A stretch of DNA of 64,000 nucleotides from Sphingomonas endolithica (GCF_025231525.1 NZ_CP103057.1:3358501-3422500), one strand, 5' to 3'; positions 1-8,847 are shown, counted from the first letter of the stretch. Made by a program: numbers and translations. The notes: generated by a model from the sequence alone, not told the origin.

Positions 1-954
1 GGTCGACATGGTCAGATTGGCCTTGCCGGGCGCCGACTTGCCATAACCGCGCTCCGTCTGGAAATCGGGCGTGTGCGCCGCCAGGCGCCGGGCAAAATCG
101 TAGAACTTCGCGCCATGCGCGTCGGTCCAGTTGGGGATGCCCTCGAACCCGGCAAAGAAATTGGCCGGGATCGCCTCGTCGCCATGCACGTCGATCGCAA
201 ACGCCACGCCGGTCTCGTCCATCGCATCCCGCACGCACAACACTTCCGGGCTGCGCTCGGCGCTCGGCTCGTGCCATTCGCGGTTGAGGTTCACGCCTGC
301 GGAATTGGTGCGCAGATGCCCGCGCCGGGTGCCGTCCGGATTCATGTTTGGCACGACATGGAAGGTCGCCTTGGCGAGCAAGGCCTGGGTCACCGCGTCG
401 TTGGTATCGGTCAGCCGCTCGAGCGCCCCTTCCATCCACCATTCGCACATCGATTCGCCGGGGTGCTGGCGGGCGTAGAGCCACACCGGCTTGGGGCCGC
501 TGCCGATCGTCAGGCAGTCGATCGCCTGTCGATCGAGCGACTGGCCGAGCTCGCGGTGCGTGACACCGGGCAGCGCCGCAGTGCGCGCGACCAGCGCCTC
601 ATGCTGCTCCATCGTATACGGCGCGAAATAGGCGAACCAGGCAAGCTGGCTGTCGCCGGACCAGGTCCATTCCAAGACGCCATCGGCATAATGCGTGTCG
701 GCCATGCGCCACGCCAGCCGATCGGTCGACACGCGTGTCTTGTAGCCCGGCCAGCCATCCGGATAGGCCGATTCTCCGGCGTTCAGGATGCGGAACGTCA
801 GCGTCCTGCCTTCCGCGCCGGAAACGCGGAAGTAGAACCACTGGAAGAATTCCGAATCCTTGTCATGGCGAATGCGAAGGTCGATCCGATCCCCTTCGAT
901 TGCCACGACGTCGATATTGCCGCTGTCGAAAGCGGCGTTGATGGTGATGCTCAT
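1..954 (-). CDS. M14-family zinc carboxypeptidase, cytosolic-carboxypeptidase type (3' end cut by window edge)
   Basis: Cleaves C-terminal residues from peptides by a zinc-dependent mechanism; the true substrate in bacteria is unclear. Starting at ATG 954, 318 codons are visible and the frame is still open at base 1. Residues 1 to about 125 form the beta-sandwich domain found N-terminal to the catalytic domain in the cytosolic (AGBL/CCP-like) branch. The catalytic domain shows HPGES near residue 160 (zinc His and Glu), then [15 protein letters not shown] and a GVNLNR motif, and DVHGDE near residue 255 with the third zinc ligand. The C-terminal catalytic Glu lies outside the window. The start overlaps the stop of the upstream DUF4136 gene by four bases (ATGA), so the two are co-transcribed and probably translationally coupled. 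No signal peptide is seen, so it should act in the cytoplasm. Confidence 0.9.
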   Translation of the reverse strand, partial: MSITINAAFDSGNIDVVAIEGDRIDLRIRHDKDSEFFQWFYFRVSGAEGRTLTFRILNAGESAYPDGWPGYKTRVSTDRLAWRMADTHYADGVLEWTWSGDSQLAWFAYFAPYTMEQHEALVARTAALPGVTHRELGQSLDRQAIDCLTIGSGPKPVWLYARQHPGESMCEWWMEGALERLTDTNDAVTQALLAKATFHVVPNMNPDGTRRGHLRTNSAGVNLNREWHEPSAERSPEVLCVRDAMDETGVAFAIDVHGDEAIPANFFAGFEGIPNWTDAHGAKFYDFARRLAAHTPDFQTERGYGKSAPGKANLTMST

Positions 955-1580
955 TTCACCGAGATAGTGCGGCCCGATTCTCCGGGGAAGCCCTGGAACA
1001 GCGCGCGCGACAATTTGCCCGCTGCGGCATTGGCCTGCGCCTCGGGCGCGCGTTCGTCGGCGGATGTCTGCGCGCGGCCTTCCCAGATCACCGTGCCATC
1101 GCTGCGGCGGCGGATCTGCACGCCGAGTTCGGAGGTGATCGCCGAGCGTGCCTTGGCCTTGCCAATCGGGAAGGAGAGGCCACCGCCAAGCCCGACACCC
1201 CCACCACGCCGCCCGCCGCTGAACCCGCCGCCACCAAGGCCGATCGATACCGGCGAACGGCGCGGTTCGATCTCCTGCGTCGTGCGGGCGAAGCTCACCA
1301 CCGCAAGATACTGTGCCGGCGCGCCGGTTGCGGGGGTGGTGAAGCCGTTGGAGAGCAATTGGCCACGCACGGCATCGGCATAGGTCTGGAATTCCAGGCT
1401 TGCCGGGGCGCCACCGGGCAGCGGCTCGACCGTGACTGATCCGCGTTCGAGCGGGGCACCGAGATGGAAGCGTGTCACGTCGACCGGGCCGCTGGCCGTC
1501 GTCGTGGTGCAACCCGACAGGGTGGCCCCCGCCAACAAAGCCGCGGCGATCGTCAAACCAAATGCCGACTTGTTCTTCAC
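951..1580 (-). CDS. DUF4136 lipoprotein
   Basis: Predicted outer-membrane or periplasmic lipoprotein of unknown function, 209 aa from a GTG start at 1580. The N-terminus is a lipoprotein signal peptide with lipobox LSGC near residue 22. The rest matches the DUF4136 pattern: an early hydrophobic/aromatic strand, the stretch [11 protein letters not shown], and a C-terminal part with [18 protein letters not shown] glycine-rich segment (about residues 135 to 155) is low complexity. An in-frame extension upstream to 1781 is possible but would bury the signal peptide, so the GTG is preferred. It overlaps the M14 peptidase start by ATGA and forms a two-gene unit with it. Confidence 0.8.
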   Translation of the reverse strand: MKNKSAFGLTIAAALLAGATLSGCTTTTASGPVDVTRFHLGAPLERGSVTVEPLPGGAPASLEFQTYADAVRGQLLSNGFTTPATGAPAQYLAVVSFARTTQEIEPRRSPVSIGLGGGGFSGGRRGGGVGLGGGLSFPIGKAKARSAITSELGVQIRRRSDGTVIWEGRAQTSADERAPEAQANAAAGKLSRALFQGFPGESGRTISVK

Positions 1581-1666
1581 TGCCGTATCTCCGAGAACCG
1601 AATGGTTGCGTGTCTGTAACGCCCGATCTCCCGCGACGATCCGTGCTCCCCCAGGGGCGGCGCGGC

Positions 1667-1693
1667 TTGACTTGGGATGGGGGCGACTATAGG
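1667..1693 (+). promoter_or_regulatory. candidate promoter for rpmJ
   Basis: TTGACT at 1667-1672 followed after 15 bases by TATAGG at 1688-1693, about 47 bases before the rpmJ start. The -35 box is good, the spacer is short. It lies in the divergent gap between the DUF4136 lipoprotein and rpmJ. Confidence 0.45.
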
Positions 1694-1739
1694 CGCACAC
1701 GTCATTTCCGAACACCAGAATCAAGAAGCGATTCAGATC

Positions 1740-1865
1740 ATGAAGATTCGTAACAGCCTGAAGTCCCTCAAGGACCGTCATCGCGACAACCGCGTGATCC
1801 GTCGTCGCGGCCGCACGTACGTGATCAACAAGACCAACCGCCGCTTCAAGGCACGCCAGGGCTGA
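1740..1865 (+). CDS. rpmJ: 50S ribosomal protein L36 (bL36), zinc-free type
   Basis: Small basic protein of the large ribosomal subunit, 41 aa ([17 protein letters not shown]... ending RFKARQG). The length of 41 rather than 37 and the lack of the four zinc-binding cysteines place it in the C-minus (YkgO-like) paralogue type. Upstream in-frame starts to 1677 exist, but the family N-terminus MKIRxSLKSLK fixes the ATG at 1740. The next gene starts two bases after its stop, so the HAD hydrolase is probably in the same transcript. Confidence 0.95.
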   Translation: MKIRNSLKSLKDRHRDNRVIRRRGRTYVINKTNRRFKARQG

Positions 1866-1867
1866 TT

Positions 1868-2482
1868 TTGCCCCGGCCGTTGGCGCTCGTCTTCGACGTC
1901 GGCAACGTCCTGTATGCGTGGAACCCGCGGGTTCTCTACGAGCGCCTGATCCCCGAGGATCGGGCGCTCGACGCGTTCCTGCGCGACGTGACCAGTTTGG
2001 ACTGGCATTTCCAGCACGATGCCGGCCGCCCGTTCGCCGAGACTTCGGCCGAGCTGGTCGCGGACTTCCCGCAGCATGCCGAGCTGATCGCGCGCTGGGG
2101 ATCGCATTTTGGCGACAGCATCACCGGCATGATCCCCGGCATGGGCGATCTGGTCGACGATCTCGATGCGGCGGGCGTGCCGCTGTACGCCATTACCAAC
2201 TTTTCCGGTGAGTTCTGGGCGCCGTTCCGCGCGCGCGAAGCGCCGATGTTCGATCGCTTCCGCGGCATCGTGGTGTCGGGCGACGAGAAACTGACCAAGC
2301 CCGATTCGGCGATCTACCGGCTGGCATTGGAGCGGTTCGGTCTGGCGGCGGAAGAGGCGATCTTCGTCGATGATCGCCAGGAGAATGTCGAAGGCGCGAC
2401 GGCGGTCGGCATGATCGGCTTGCCCTTTATCGACGCCGAGACACTGCGCCGCGATCTGCGCGACCTGGGTATCCTTGTCTGA
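1868..2482 (+). CDS. HAD-superfamily hydrolase (subfamily IA, YihX-like)
   Basis: Predicted phosphatase or dehalogenase-type hydrolase of 204 aa with a TTG start two bases after rpmJ. Motif I is FDVGNVL with the nucleophile Asp9; the second Asp of the usual DxD is replaced by Asn, as is common in the YihX-like branch. Motif II is the Thr of YAITNFS, motif III the Lys of EKLTKPD, and motif IV the acidic pair in IFVDDRQENVEGA. An alpha-helical cap lies between motifs I and II. Substrate cannot be told from sequence. Co-transcription with rpmJ is inferred from spacing. Confidence 0.85.
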   Translation: MPRPLALVFDVGNVLYAWNPRVLYERLIPEDRALDAFLRDVTSLDWHFQHDAGRPFAETSAELVADFPQHAELIARWGSHFGDSITGMIPGMGDLVDDLDAAGVPLYAITNFSGEFWAPFRAREAPMFDRFRGIVVSGDEKLTKPDSAIYRLALERFGLAAEEAIFVDDRQENVEGATAVGMIGLPFIDAETLRRDLRDLGILV

Positions 2483-2491
2483 GTGACGGCA

Positions 2492-2514
2492 ATTGTGTAC
2501 AACGCGTACACAAT
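2492..2514 (+). promoter_or_regulatory. candidate autoregulatory operator of the Phd/PIN module
   Basis: Perfect inverted repeat with 9-bp arms ATTGTGTAC (2492-2500) and GTACACAAT (2506-2514) around a 5-bp spacer. It ends directly before the Shine-Dalgarno CTGGAG (2515-2520) of the antitoxin gene. Antitoxins of this family bind such palindromes to repress their own operon, so this is the obvious operator candidate. Confidence 0.7.
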
Positions 2515-2528
2515 CTGGAGTCGATCAC

Positions 2529-2831
2529 ATGAAGATGTCGGTCCGCGAAGCCCGCGCCAATTTCGCCCATGCGCTGGACGCCGCGGAGCGCGGTGAACAG
2601 GTGTCGATCACCCGCAACGGCAAGACGGTCGCCGAACTGGGGCCCCCACCGAAGAAAACCGGCTTCGACTGGGAGCGCGCGGCGCGAGTCCGCAAGGAAC
2701 TCGGGCTCGATAGATACGATGTCATGTCGGATGGCGATGAACGTCTCGGCGACATCGATGACGATTCCGCAAGCCGCGCGTTCTGGGGTGAGTATTTCGA
2801 GCGGTCCGATAAAGACGCCGATCCGGCGTGA
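2529..2831 (+). CDS. Phd/YefM-family antitoxin
   Basis: Antitoxin of a type II toxin-antitoxin pair, 100 aa. The first 50 residues show the Phd/YefM pattern: MSVREARANFAHALDAAERGE, then VSITRNGKTVAELGPPP, the short beta-strand and Pro-rich turn that end the DNA-binding domain. The C-terminal half is acidic and presumably wraps the toxin. The start is ATG 2529, with CTGGAG eight bases upstream; an upstream GTG-like extension would run through the operator palindrome. Its TGA overlaps the GTG of the toxin gene, the usual coupling for such pairs. Confidence 0.9.
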   Translation: MKMSVREARANFAHALDAAERGEQVSITRNGKTVAELGPPPKKTGFDWERAARVRKELGLDRYDVMSDGDERLGDIDDDSASRAFWGEYFERSDKDADPA

Positions 2832-3220
2832 GGCTACTCCTCGACACACATTTTCTGTCATGGCTGGTGCTGGCGCCGAAGAAGATCCATCGCCGCGAGA
2901 TGGCGCTGATGGCGCGGAGCGAACTTATCGTGTCAGCGGCGTCGATCCTGGAACTGCGCATCAAACGCGAGAAATTTGCCCTTAGCCGGCATCGGCTCAA
3001 GGATCTGCTCGATCCAGCAGAGGCGCTGGATTACATCAGAGGCTACGGCCTAGAACTCGTCCCGCTGACCGGCGATGTCTGTGCCGCAGCACTCGACACG
3101 CCGATGCGGCACAGTGATCCGTTCGACGAACTGCTGCTAATCCACGCGCAGTGCCTCGGCGTGAAGCTGCTGACGCGAGATGAAAAACTAATCGATCACC
3201 CGCTGGCGATCGCCGCCTAG
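2828..3220 (+). CDS. PIN-domain toxin (VapC-like ribonuclease)
   Basis: Predicted Mg-dependent endoribonuclease of 130 aa, toxin partner of the adjacent Phd-type antitoxin. Conserved acidic residues are all present: Asp6 in LLLDTH, Glu42 in ILELRIKR, Asp97/Asp100 in SDPFDELL and Asp118 in LLTRDEKL. The toxin should therefore be active. The GTG start overlaps the antitoxin stop (GTGA). Its TAG stop shares the palindrome CTAG (3217-3220) with the stop of the convergent pyruvate kinase gene. The Phd plus PIN pairing is common in proteobacteria. Confidence 0.92.
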   Translation: MRLLLDTHFLSWLVLAPKKIHRREMALMARSELIVSAASILELRIKREKFALSRHRLKDLLDPAEALDYIRGYGLELVPLTGDVCAAALDTPMRHSDPFDELLLIHAQCLGVKLLTRDEKLIDHPLAIAA

Positions 3221-4674
3221 GCCGAATAACCTTTCAGCTCGTCGCCGATGATGCGCACGACGTGCAGAACGTTGGTCGATCCGGGCGTGCGGAACGGCAC
3301 GCCGGCGATGACGATCAGGCTGTCGCCCGCCTTCACGATATTGTGCCGTAGTGCCATGCGCTTGGCCTTGGCGACCATTTCCTCGAACGATTCGACATCC
3401 TTGGTGTGCACCGCATGCGTGCCCCAGAGCAGCCCCAGGCGGCGCGCGGTCTCGATGCGCGGCGTCAGCACCATCAGCGGAACGCCCGGCCGCTCACGCG
3501 CCACGCGCCTGGCGGTCGAGCCCGACGACGTGAAGCACACGATCGCCTTGGCGGCGACCGTCATGGCGATGTTCTTGGCCGCCTCGGCCAGCGCGTCAGC
3601 AGTGGTCGGGTCGGCGCGGGTGATGGTGAAATGCACCCGGTCGCCATGCGTCGGATCGCCCTCCACCGAATTGCCGATCGAGTTCATCATCGCGACCGAT
3701 TCGATCGGCCACGCACCAGCGGCGCTTTCCGCCGACAGCATGATCGCGTCCGCACCATCATAGATCGCGGTCGCCACGTCGGACACTTCCGCGCGCGTCG
3801 GCGATGGGGAGACGATCATGGATTCCAGCATCTGCGTCGCCACCACCACCGGGCGGCCGAGCCGGCGCGACACCTCGACGATGCGCTTCTGCAGCGGCGG
3901 CACCGTCTCTGGTGGCAGCTCGACACCGAGATCGCCACGCGCGACCATCACGCCGTCGCATTGCTCGATAATCTCTTCCAGCCGGTCGATCGCCGAGGGC
4001 TTCTCGATCTTGGCCAGCAACGCCGCCTCGCCGCGGATGAGCGTACGCGCCTCGGCCAGATCCTCCGGCCGTTGCACGAAGCTGAGGGCAATCCAGTCGA
4101 CCCCCTGATCGACCGCAAAGGCGAGATCGCTGCGATCCTTGGGCGTCAGCGCGGCCATCGGGATGACCACGTCGGGCACGTTCAGCCCCTTGTTGTTCGA
4201 CAGCGGCCCGCCGACTTCGACGCGCGTGACGATCCGGTCGACGTCATGCTCGGTCACCCGCAACACCAATTTGCCGTCGTCGAGCAGCAGCCGGGCATGG
4301 GGCTCGATCGCCGCGAAGATCTCCTTGTGCGGCAGCTCGACACGCGTCGCGTCGCCCGGCGTCGGGTCGCGATCGAGCGTGAAGGTGCTGCCGGTGACCA
4401 GCTCCACCTTGCCGCCGTCGAACTTGCCGACGCGCAGTTTCGGGCCCTGCAGATCGGCCAGGATCGTGGTCGGCCGGCCATAGATCTTCTCCAGGCCGCG
4501 GATCGCCTGGATCACCGCGACCTTCGATTCCTGGTCGCCATGGCTCATGTTAACGCGGAAGGCATCGGCGCCTGCCTCGAACAATTTGCCGATCATCTCG
4601 GGCGTGCTGCTTGCCGGGCCCAACGTCGCGAGAATGCGCACTTTCCGCGAACGGGGGCTGATCGCCTTGGTCAT
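3217..4674 (-). CDS. pyk: pyruvate kinase
   Basis: Last step of glycolysis and Entner-Doudoroff flux: phosphoenolpyruvate plus ADP gives pyruvate plus ATP, in the cytoplasm. 485 aa from ATG 4674. The N-terminal barrel starts RKVRILATLGPASS and has the FRVNMSHG loop; the B domain follows; the active-site signature is LLAKIEKP with MVARGDLGVE just after, then ATQMLESM and PTRAEVSDVA. The C-terminal domain has the FTSSGSTARR loop. A second ATG at 4686 is in frame, but AGGA lies 11 bases before 4674 and directly abuts 4686, so 4674 is preferred. An open frame continues far upstream but shows no homologous extension. It is convergent with the PIN toxin and shares its CTAG stop. Confidence 0.97.
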   Translation of the reverse strand: MTKAISPRSRKVRILATLGPASSTPEMIGKLFEAGADAFRVNMSHGDQESKVAVIQAIRGLEKIYGRPTTILADLQGPKLRVGKFDGGKVELVTGSTFTLDRDPTPGDATRVELPHKEIFAAIEPHARLLLDDGKLVLRVTEHDVDRIVTRVEVGGPLSNNKGLNVPDVVIPMAALTPKDRSDLAFAVDQGVDWIALSFVQRPEDLAEARTLIRGEAALLAKIEKPSAIDRLEEIIEQCDGVMVARGDLGVELPPETVPPLQKRIVEVSRRLGRPVVVATQMLESMIVSPSPTRAEVSDVATAIYDGADAIMLSAESAAGAWPIESVAMMNSIGNSVEGDPTHGDRVHFTITRADPTTADALAEAAKNIAMTVAAKAIVCFTSSGSTARRVARERPGVPLMVLTPRIETARRLGLLWGTHAVHTKDVESFEEMVAKAKRMALRHNIVKAGDSLIVIAGVPFRTPGSTNVLHVVRIIGDELKGYSA

Positions 4675-4755
4675 CGTCGTTTTCATCCTGCAGAGGCGTC
4701 TTGCAGCCCCGGCTCTAAAGGCTATCTCCGCTCGATCAACCTTGGAGACGATAAA

Positions 4756-5052
4756 ATGGCAACGCTGGACATGATCGACGACAAGGTTGCCGCCGCTGCG
4801 TTCCGCCGACTGGTCACGCACCTGCGCCACCGCGACGATGCCGAGAATATCGACCTGATGGGGCTGGCCGGCTTCTGCCGCAATTGCCTGTCCGAATGGG
4901 TCGAGCAGGCGGACGGATCGCTCAGCCGGGAAGAAGCGCGCGAGGCGATCTACGGCATGCCGTATGCGCAGTGGAAGGCGCAGCACCAGGCCGACGCGAC
5001 CCCCGAACAACTCGCGCGCATGGCGGAGAGCATGAAGAAGAACCCGGTCTGA
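4756..5052 (+). CDS. DUF1244 family protein
   Basis: Small conserved protein of 98 aa and unknown function, largely restricted to proteobacteria. It is helical and carries the family core LMGLAGFCRNCLSEW around residues 34 to 48 with two cysteines, followed by EAREAIYGMPYAQWK. A structure of a homologue is known, but no biochemical role is established. GGAG at 4744-4747 lies eight bases before the ATG. It is divergent from pyk with about 80 bases between the starts. Confidence 0.9.
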   Translation: MATLDMIDDKVAAAAFRRLVTHLRHRDDAENIDLMGLAGFCRNCLSEWVEQADGSLSREEAREAIYGMPYAQWKAQHQADATPEQLARMAESMKKNPV

Positions 5053-5066
5053 CCTTGCGCAAGGCT

Positions 5067-5170
5067 GTTCCCCGGCGAAGGCCGGGGCCCAGTAGCGAAG
5101 GTAGATGTAACGACGCGCGGCGCTAGCCAAATGCCGCCGCGCGACTGGACCCCAGCCTCCGTCGGGGAAC
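5067..5170. repeat. 104-bp palindromic repeat, copy 1
   Basis: Outer inverted arms at 5067-5093 and 5144-5170: the left arm begins GTTCCCCGGCGAAGGCCGGG and the right arm is its near-complement. The middle holds AAGGTAGATGTA. A second copy of exactly the same length and design lies at 26047-26150. It fills the gap between DUF1244 and the amidohydrolase and can fold into a long hairpin. Confidence 0.9.
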
Positions 5171-5241
5171 TGCCGTACAGCGGCGCGCTTGACCCACTCC
5201 TCCGACCGCGCGACACCGACGCCAACAGGGGAGCAACACAC

Positions 5242-6561
5242 ATGAAATTCGGCATGCTCGCAGCCATCGCGCTGCTCACGGGAACCGCCGCCGGCGCACA
5301 GACCACACCGGCGCCAACCACCCAAAAATCGACCATCACCTACATCCACGCCGGCACGCTGCTCGATCGCCCGGGTGACAAGCCGCGCGGTAACAGCACG
5401 ATCATCGTCCGCGACGGCACCATTGCCGAGATCCGCGACGGTTTCGCCCCGCCCGAGGCAGGCGCCACCCTGGTCGATCTCTCGCGCAAGTTCGTCCTGC
5501 CCGGGCTGATCGATGCGCACGTCCATCTGTTCGGGATCGGCGGCGATCCCAAGCGGGCGCGGCTCGAGGCGCTGAACCGCGATCGGTTCGACGACATGAT
5601 GACCGCGGTTGCCAACGCCAAGGTCACGCTGGATGCCGGCTTCACCTCGGTCCGCGATCTCGGCGGCGATCCGCGCGGCGTGCGATCGCTGCGCGACGCG
5701 ATCGACCGCGGCGATGTGGAAGGCCCGTCGATCACTAATGCCGGGCAGATGATCTCGGTCACCGGCGGGCATGGCGACGAAGGCAACGGTCTGGCCGAAG
5801 CCTATGCCGATGCGGTGCACGCGACCGAGATCAACCTGTGCGATGGGCCGGACGATTGCCGCCGCGCCGTGCGCGCACAGATCGGCCTGGGCGCCAAGGT
5901 GATCAAGTTCGCCGCGACGGGCGGCGTCCTGTCCAACGTCGCCGGCGGCCTCGGCAAGGCGATGACGCTGGAGGAGATGAAGGCGATCGTCGAGACCGCG
6001 CACGCAATGGGCCGCAAGGTCGCCGCGCACAGCCACGCCGCCGACGGCACGCGCGCCGCATTGGAGGCCGGCGTCGACTCGATCGAGCACGGCACCTTCC
6101 TGGATGATCCCGCGATCGCCTCCTTCAAGGCGCATGGCGCCTATCTCGTCCCGACGATGATGGCGCCGCTCGCGGCGCTCGCCCAGGCGCGCAGCGGCGC
6201 GCTGCCGGCCGCGACCATTCCCAAGGCCGAAGCGGCCGCCGCGGCGATGCTCGCCAGCCACCGCCGCGCCATTGCCGCCGGGGTGAAGATCGCCTTCGGC
6301 ACCGATACCGGCGTCTCCAGGCATGGCGACAATGCCCAGGAATTCGCGCTGATGGTGGCGGCCGGGATGACCCCGATGCAGGCGATCCGCGCTGCCACCG
6401 TCGGCGGCGCCGACCTGCTCGGACGCGACGATGTCGGCACGCTCGCGGCCGGCAAGAGCGCAGACATCATCGCCGTCGGCACATCGCCGCTCAGCGATGT
6501 GCGAGCGCTGGAGCATGTCGATTTCGTGATGCACAAGGGTGCGGTCGCGCTGTCGCGATAA
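5242..6561 (+). CDS. exported metal-dependent amidohydrolase (imidazolonepropionase/Xaa-Pro dipeptidase-like)
   Basis: Periplasmic member of the amidohydrolase superfamily, 439 aa, probably hydrolysing a peptide or cyclic amide bond. Residues 1 to about 20 are a signal peptide (MKFGMLAAIALLTGTAAGA). Metal-site motifs occur in order: DAHVHLFG (HxH), a Lys in AKVIKFAATGGV that could be carbamylated, AAHSHAADG and SIEHGTFL (two His), and FGTDTGV (Asp). The C-terminal MTPMQAIRAAT and GKSADIIAVG match the small beta domain. AGGGGAG at 5227-5233 precedes ATG 5242; starts further upstream lie in the repeat. Substrate is not predictable; enzymes of this branch are often annotated as dipeptidases. Confidence 0.9.
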   Translation: MKFGMLAAIALLTGTAAGAQTTPAPTTQKSTITYIHAGTLLDRPGDKPRGNSTIIVRDGTIAEIRDGFAPPEAGATLVDLSRKFVLPGLIDAHVHLFGIGGDPKRARLEALNRDRFDDMMTAVANAKVTLDAGFTSVRDLGGDPRGVRSLRDAIDRGDVEGPSITNAGQMISVTGGHGDEGNGLAEAYADAVHATEINLCDGPDDCRRAVRAQIGLGAKVIKFAATGGVLSNVAGGLGKAMTLEEMKAIVETAHAMGRKVAAHSHAADGTRAALEAGVDSIEHGTFLDDPAIASFKAHGAYLVPTMMAPLAALAQARSGALPAATIPKAEAAAAAMLASHRRAIAAGVKIAFGTDTGVSRHGDNAQEFALMVAAGMTPMQAIRAATVGGADLLGRDDVGTLAAGKSADIIAVGTSPLSDVRALEHVDFVMHKGAVALSR

Positions 6562-6634
6562 GACGCCATCGTGCGGTTGAGCGCGCGGCCCGAACCGCCT
6601 AGAGGCTCTGCCCAACCCCAATTCGGAGACCATG

Positions 6635-6874
6635 ATGAGTGACGTTATCGGCGCGGAGCAGTTGCGCCTTCTGATCGAGCGGATCGAGCGCCTGGAAGAA
6701 GAGAAGAAGGGCATCGCCGACGACATCAAGGACGTCTACGCCGAATCGAAATCGAACGGCTACGATACCAAGACGATGCGTGCGATCGTCCGCCTGCGGC
6801 GCATGGAGAAGCATCACCGCGACGAGGCCGAGGCGTTGCTCGAGACCTACAAGGCGGCACTCGGGCTGGCCTGA
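6635..6874 (+). CDS. gapR: GapR-family DNA-binding protein (DUF2312)
   Basis: Nucleoid-associated protein of 79 aa. Caulobacter GapR, the founding member of DUF2312, binds overtwisted DNA ahead of replication and transcription and stimulates topoisomerases; that role is taken from the family. The sequence shows the family pattern: [19 protein letters not shown], then [22 protein letters not shown] and a charged helix to the end, consistent with a coiled-coil dimer. ATGATG at 6632-6637 gives two starts; GGAG at 6625-6628 is best spaced for ATG 6635. Confidence 0.9.
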   Translation: MSDVIGAEQLRLLIERIERLEEEKKGIADDIKDVYAESKSNGYDTKTMRAIVRLRRMEKHHRDEAEALLETYKAALGLA

Positions 6875-6891
6875 ACCACGGAGCCGCGCGC

Positions 6892-7428
6892 ATGGACCAT
6901 CGCATCGCCGATCTCGCCCAGCATCTGCTCGGCAAACCCGGCCATGCGCTGGACGAGGAGGAACGCCGCGTCCTGCTCGGCATCGAAACGGGCACGGTGG
7001 GCGCGCGCGACGCGGCGGACGTGGCGGACGAGCGCGCCAGCTTCGGCGAACGCCTGTCCGATCGTGTCGCCGCGATCGGCGGGTCGTGGGGCTTCATCAC
7101 CGCGTTCACGATCGTGCTGTTCGGCTGGATGCTGCTTAACTCGAACGTGCTCGCGAAGATCGGCGCCGCGTTCGATCCTTACCCGTACATCTTCCTCAAC
7201 CTGATGCTCTCGACGCTGGCGGCGGTGCAGGCGCCGATCATCATGATGAGCCAGAACCGCGCGTCGGCCAAGGATCGCGTCGCCGCCAGCCTGGACTATG
7301 AGACCAACCTGCGCGCCGAGCTCGACATCCTGCGGTTGCACCAGAAAATGGACGCCGAGGTCATCGCGCGCCTCGCCCGGCTGGAGGCAAAGCTCGACGG
7401 GTTGGCATCCGCCCCGCCACAGGGCTAA
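6892..7428 (+). CDS. DUF1003 membrane protein
   Basis: Inner-membrane protein of 178 aa and unknown function. Residues about 65 to 120 contain two hydrophobic helices, with family motifs [24 protein letters not shown] and [11 protein letters not shown]. The last 45 residues form a charged helix with heptad character ([21 protein letters not shown]), probably cytoplasmic. The gene follows gapR by 17 bases and may be in the same transcript. Confidence 0.88.
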   Translation: MDHRIADLAQHLLGKPGHALDEEERRVLLGIETGTVGARDAADVADERASFGERLSDRVAAIGGSWGFITAFTIVLFGWMLLNSNVLAKIGAAFDPYPYIFLNLMLSTLAAVQAPIIMMSQNRASAKDRVAASLDYETNLRAELDILRLHQKMDAEVIARLARLEAKLDGLASAPPQG

Positions 7429-7463
7429 GAGCGGCCAGCACAAAACTCCCCGAAGAGAGCATC

Positions 7464-8207
7464 ATGGCAGGCCATTCCAAGTTCAAGAACATCATGCACC
7501 GCAAGGGTGCGCAGGATAAGAAGCGCTCGTCGCTCTTTTCCAAGCTCAGCCGCGAAATCACCGTTGCCGCCAAAATGGGCCTGCCCGATCCGGACATGAA
7601 CCCGCGGCTGCGCATGGCGGTCAACGCGGCCAAGGCGGCGTCGCTGCCCAAGGACAATATCCAGCGCTCGATCGACAAGGCATCGCGCGGCGATGCCGAG
7701 ACCTATGAGGAGATCCGCTACGAGGGCTTCGGCCCGGGCGGCGTGTCGCTGATCATCGAGGCACTGACCGACAACCGCAACCGCACCGCGACCAACGTGC
7801 GCACCGCCGTTGCCAAGAATGGTGGCAATCTCGGCGCCGGCGGCTCGGTCAGCCATGCCTTTGATCGCCTGGGCTTGATCAACTATCCGATCGGCGCAGG
7901 GGATGCCGATGCCGTGTTCGAAGCGGCGCTGGAGGCTGGTGCCGACGATGTAACGTCGAGCGAGGATGGCCATGAAATCTGGACCTCCAACGAATCGCTG
8001 CACGAAGTCGTCAAGGCGCTCACGCCCGTGCTGGGCGAACCCGACGGCGCGAAGCTCGCCTGGCGCCCGCAGATCATGGTCGATGTGGCGGAAGGCGATG
8101 CCGCGACCTTGTTCAAGCTGCTCGACACGCTCGACGACGACGACGACGTCCAGACCGTCTGGGGCAATTACGAAATCTCCGACGAGGTGATGGAGAAACT
8201 GGGTTGA
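7464..8207 (+). CDS. yebC: YebC/PmpR family protein (TACO1-like)
   Basis: Cytoplasmic protein of 247 aa. The family was long described as transcriptional regulators; recent work links YebC proteins to ribosomes and relief of stalling at proline tracts, and the mitochondrial homologue TACO1 is a translational activator. The N-terminus [21 protein letters not shown] is diagnostic, followed by [12 protein letters not shown] and [14 protein letters not shown]. The length is typical. The start codon is preceded by GAAGAGAG. It lies directly upstream of the ruv genes, as in many bacteria, but is separated from ruvC by a repeat element. Confidence 0.95.
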   Translation: MAGHSKFKNIMHRKGAQDKKRSSLFSKLSREITVAAKMGLPDPDMNPRLRMAVNAAKAASLPKDNIQRSIDKASRGDAETYEEIRYEGFGPGGVSLIIEALTDNRNRTATNVRTAVAKNGGNLGAGGSVSHAFDRLGLINYPIGAGDADAVFEAALEAGADDVTSSEDGHEIWTSNESLHEVVKALTPVLGEPDGAKLAWRPQIMVDVAEGDAATLFKLLDTLDDDDDVQTVWGNYEISDEVMEKLG

Positions 8208-8214
8208 ACCTTAA

Positions 8215-8355
8215 CTCCTCCCCGGAACGGGGAGGGGAACCATTCGGCTTCTTCAGCCGAATGGTGGAGGGGGGCCTCCCGAAGCGCAACCGTCGCGTTG
8301 CCGGCCCACCCCCTCCGTCAGCCTTGCAGGCTGCCACCTTCCTGTTCCGGGGGGG
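8215..8355. repeat. gene-less palindromic element between yebC and ruvC, related to the DUF559 element ends
   Basis: Two hairpin-bearing arms face each other. The left arm (8215-8274) holds CCTCCCCGGAACGGGGAGG and an inner TCGGCTTCTTCAGCCGA hairpin. The right arm (8305-8355) holds CAGCCTTGCAGGCTG and ends TTCCGGGGGG. The G-rich right end lies six bases before ATG of ruvC and serves as its Shine-Dalgarno. No open frame between the arms is credible. This resembles a MITE-like derivative of the DUF559 elements at 55797 and 60855. Confidence 0.75.
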
Positions 8356-8361
8356 ATCGCG

Positions 8362-8847
8362 ATGATCATCCTCGGGCTCGACCCCGGGCTCGGCACCACC
8401 GGCTGGGGCCTGATCCGCGCCGAGGGCAACCGCCTGTCGCACCTCGCCAATGGCAAGCTGAAGACCGACACCACCGCTCCGCTTGCCCGTCGCCTGGCCC
8501 ATCTCGACACGATGATCGCCGCGCTGATCGCGGATCACGATCCGCAGGGCGCAGCGGTTGAGGAGGTGTTCGTCAACGCCAACCCGCAATCCACGCTCAA
8601 GCTGGCGCACGCCCGCGGCGTCGCCTTGTGCGCGGTGGCGCGCGGCGGGATCGAGCCGGGCGAATATGCCCCGCGACTGGTCAAGAAGGCGGTCGTCGGC
8701 ACGGGGGCTGCCGAAAAGGCGCAGGTCCACGCCATGGTCGCGCGGCTGCTGCCTGGCGTGAAGATCGACGGCGCGGATGCCGCCGATGCGCTGGCTGTGG
8801 CGATCTGTCACGCGCACCACATGGCGAGTGCGCGGCGCATTCCCTGA
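8362..8847 (+). CDS. ruvC: Holliday junction endodeoxyribonuclease RuvC
   Basis: Resolves Holliday junctions by paired nicks at the crossover, acting with RuvAB at the end of homologous recombination. 161 aa, slightly short of the E. coli protein (173). Catalytic acids are in place: Asp7 in GLDPG, Glu67/Glu68 in AAVEEVFV, and Asp139 and Asp142 in [16 protein letters not shown]. The conserved [13 protein letters not shown] segment is present. The ATG lies six bases after the G-run that ends the upstream repeat. It is separated from ruvA by 374 bases holding a palindrome array. Confidence 0.96.
   Translation: MIILGLDPGLGTTGWGLIRAEGNRLSHLANGKLKTDTTAPLARRLAHLDTMIAALIADHDPQGAAVEEVFVNANPQSTLKLAHARGVALCAVARGGIEPGEYAPRLVKKAVVGTGAAEKAQVHAMVARLLPGVKIDGADAADALAVAICHAHHMASARRIP

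Noticed and set aside
4675..6729. Long open frame on the minus strand upstream of and continuous with pyk, overlapping the amidohydrolase gene
   Set aside because: It is Arg/Gly/His-rich, antisense to a clear amidohydrolase gene and lacks homology to pyruvate kinase; pyk starts at 4674 or 4686.
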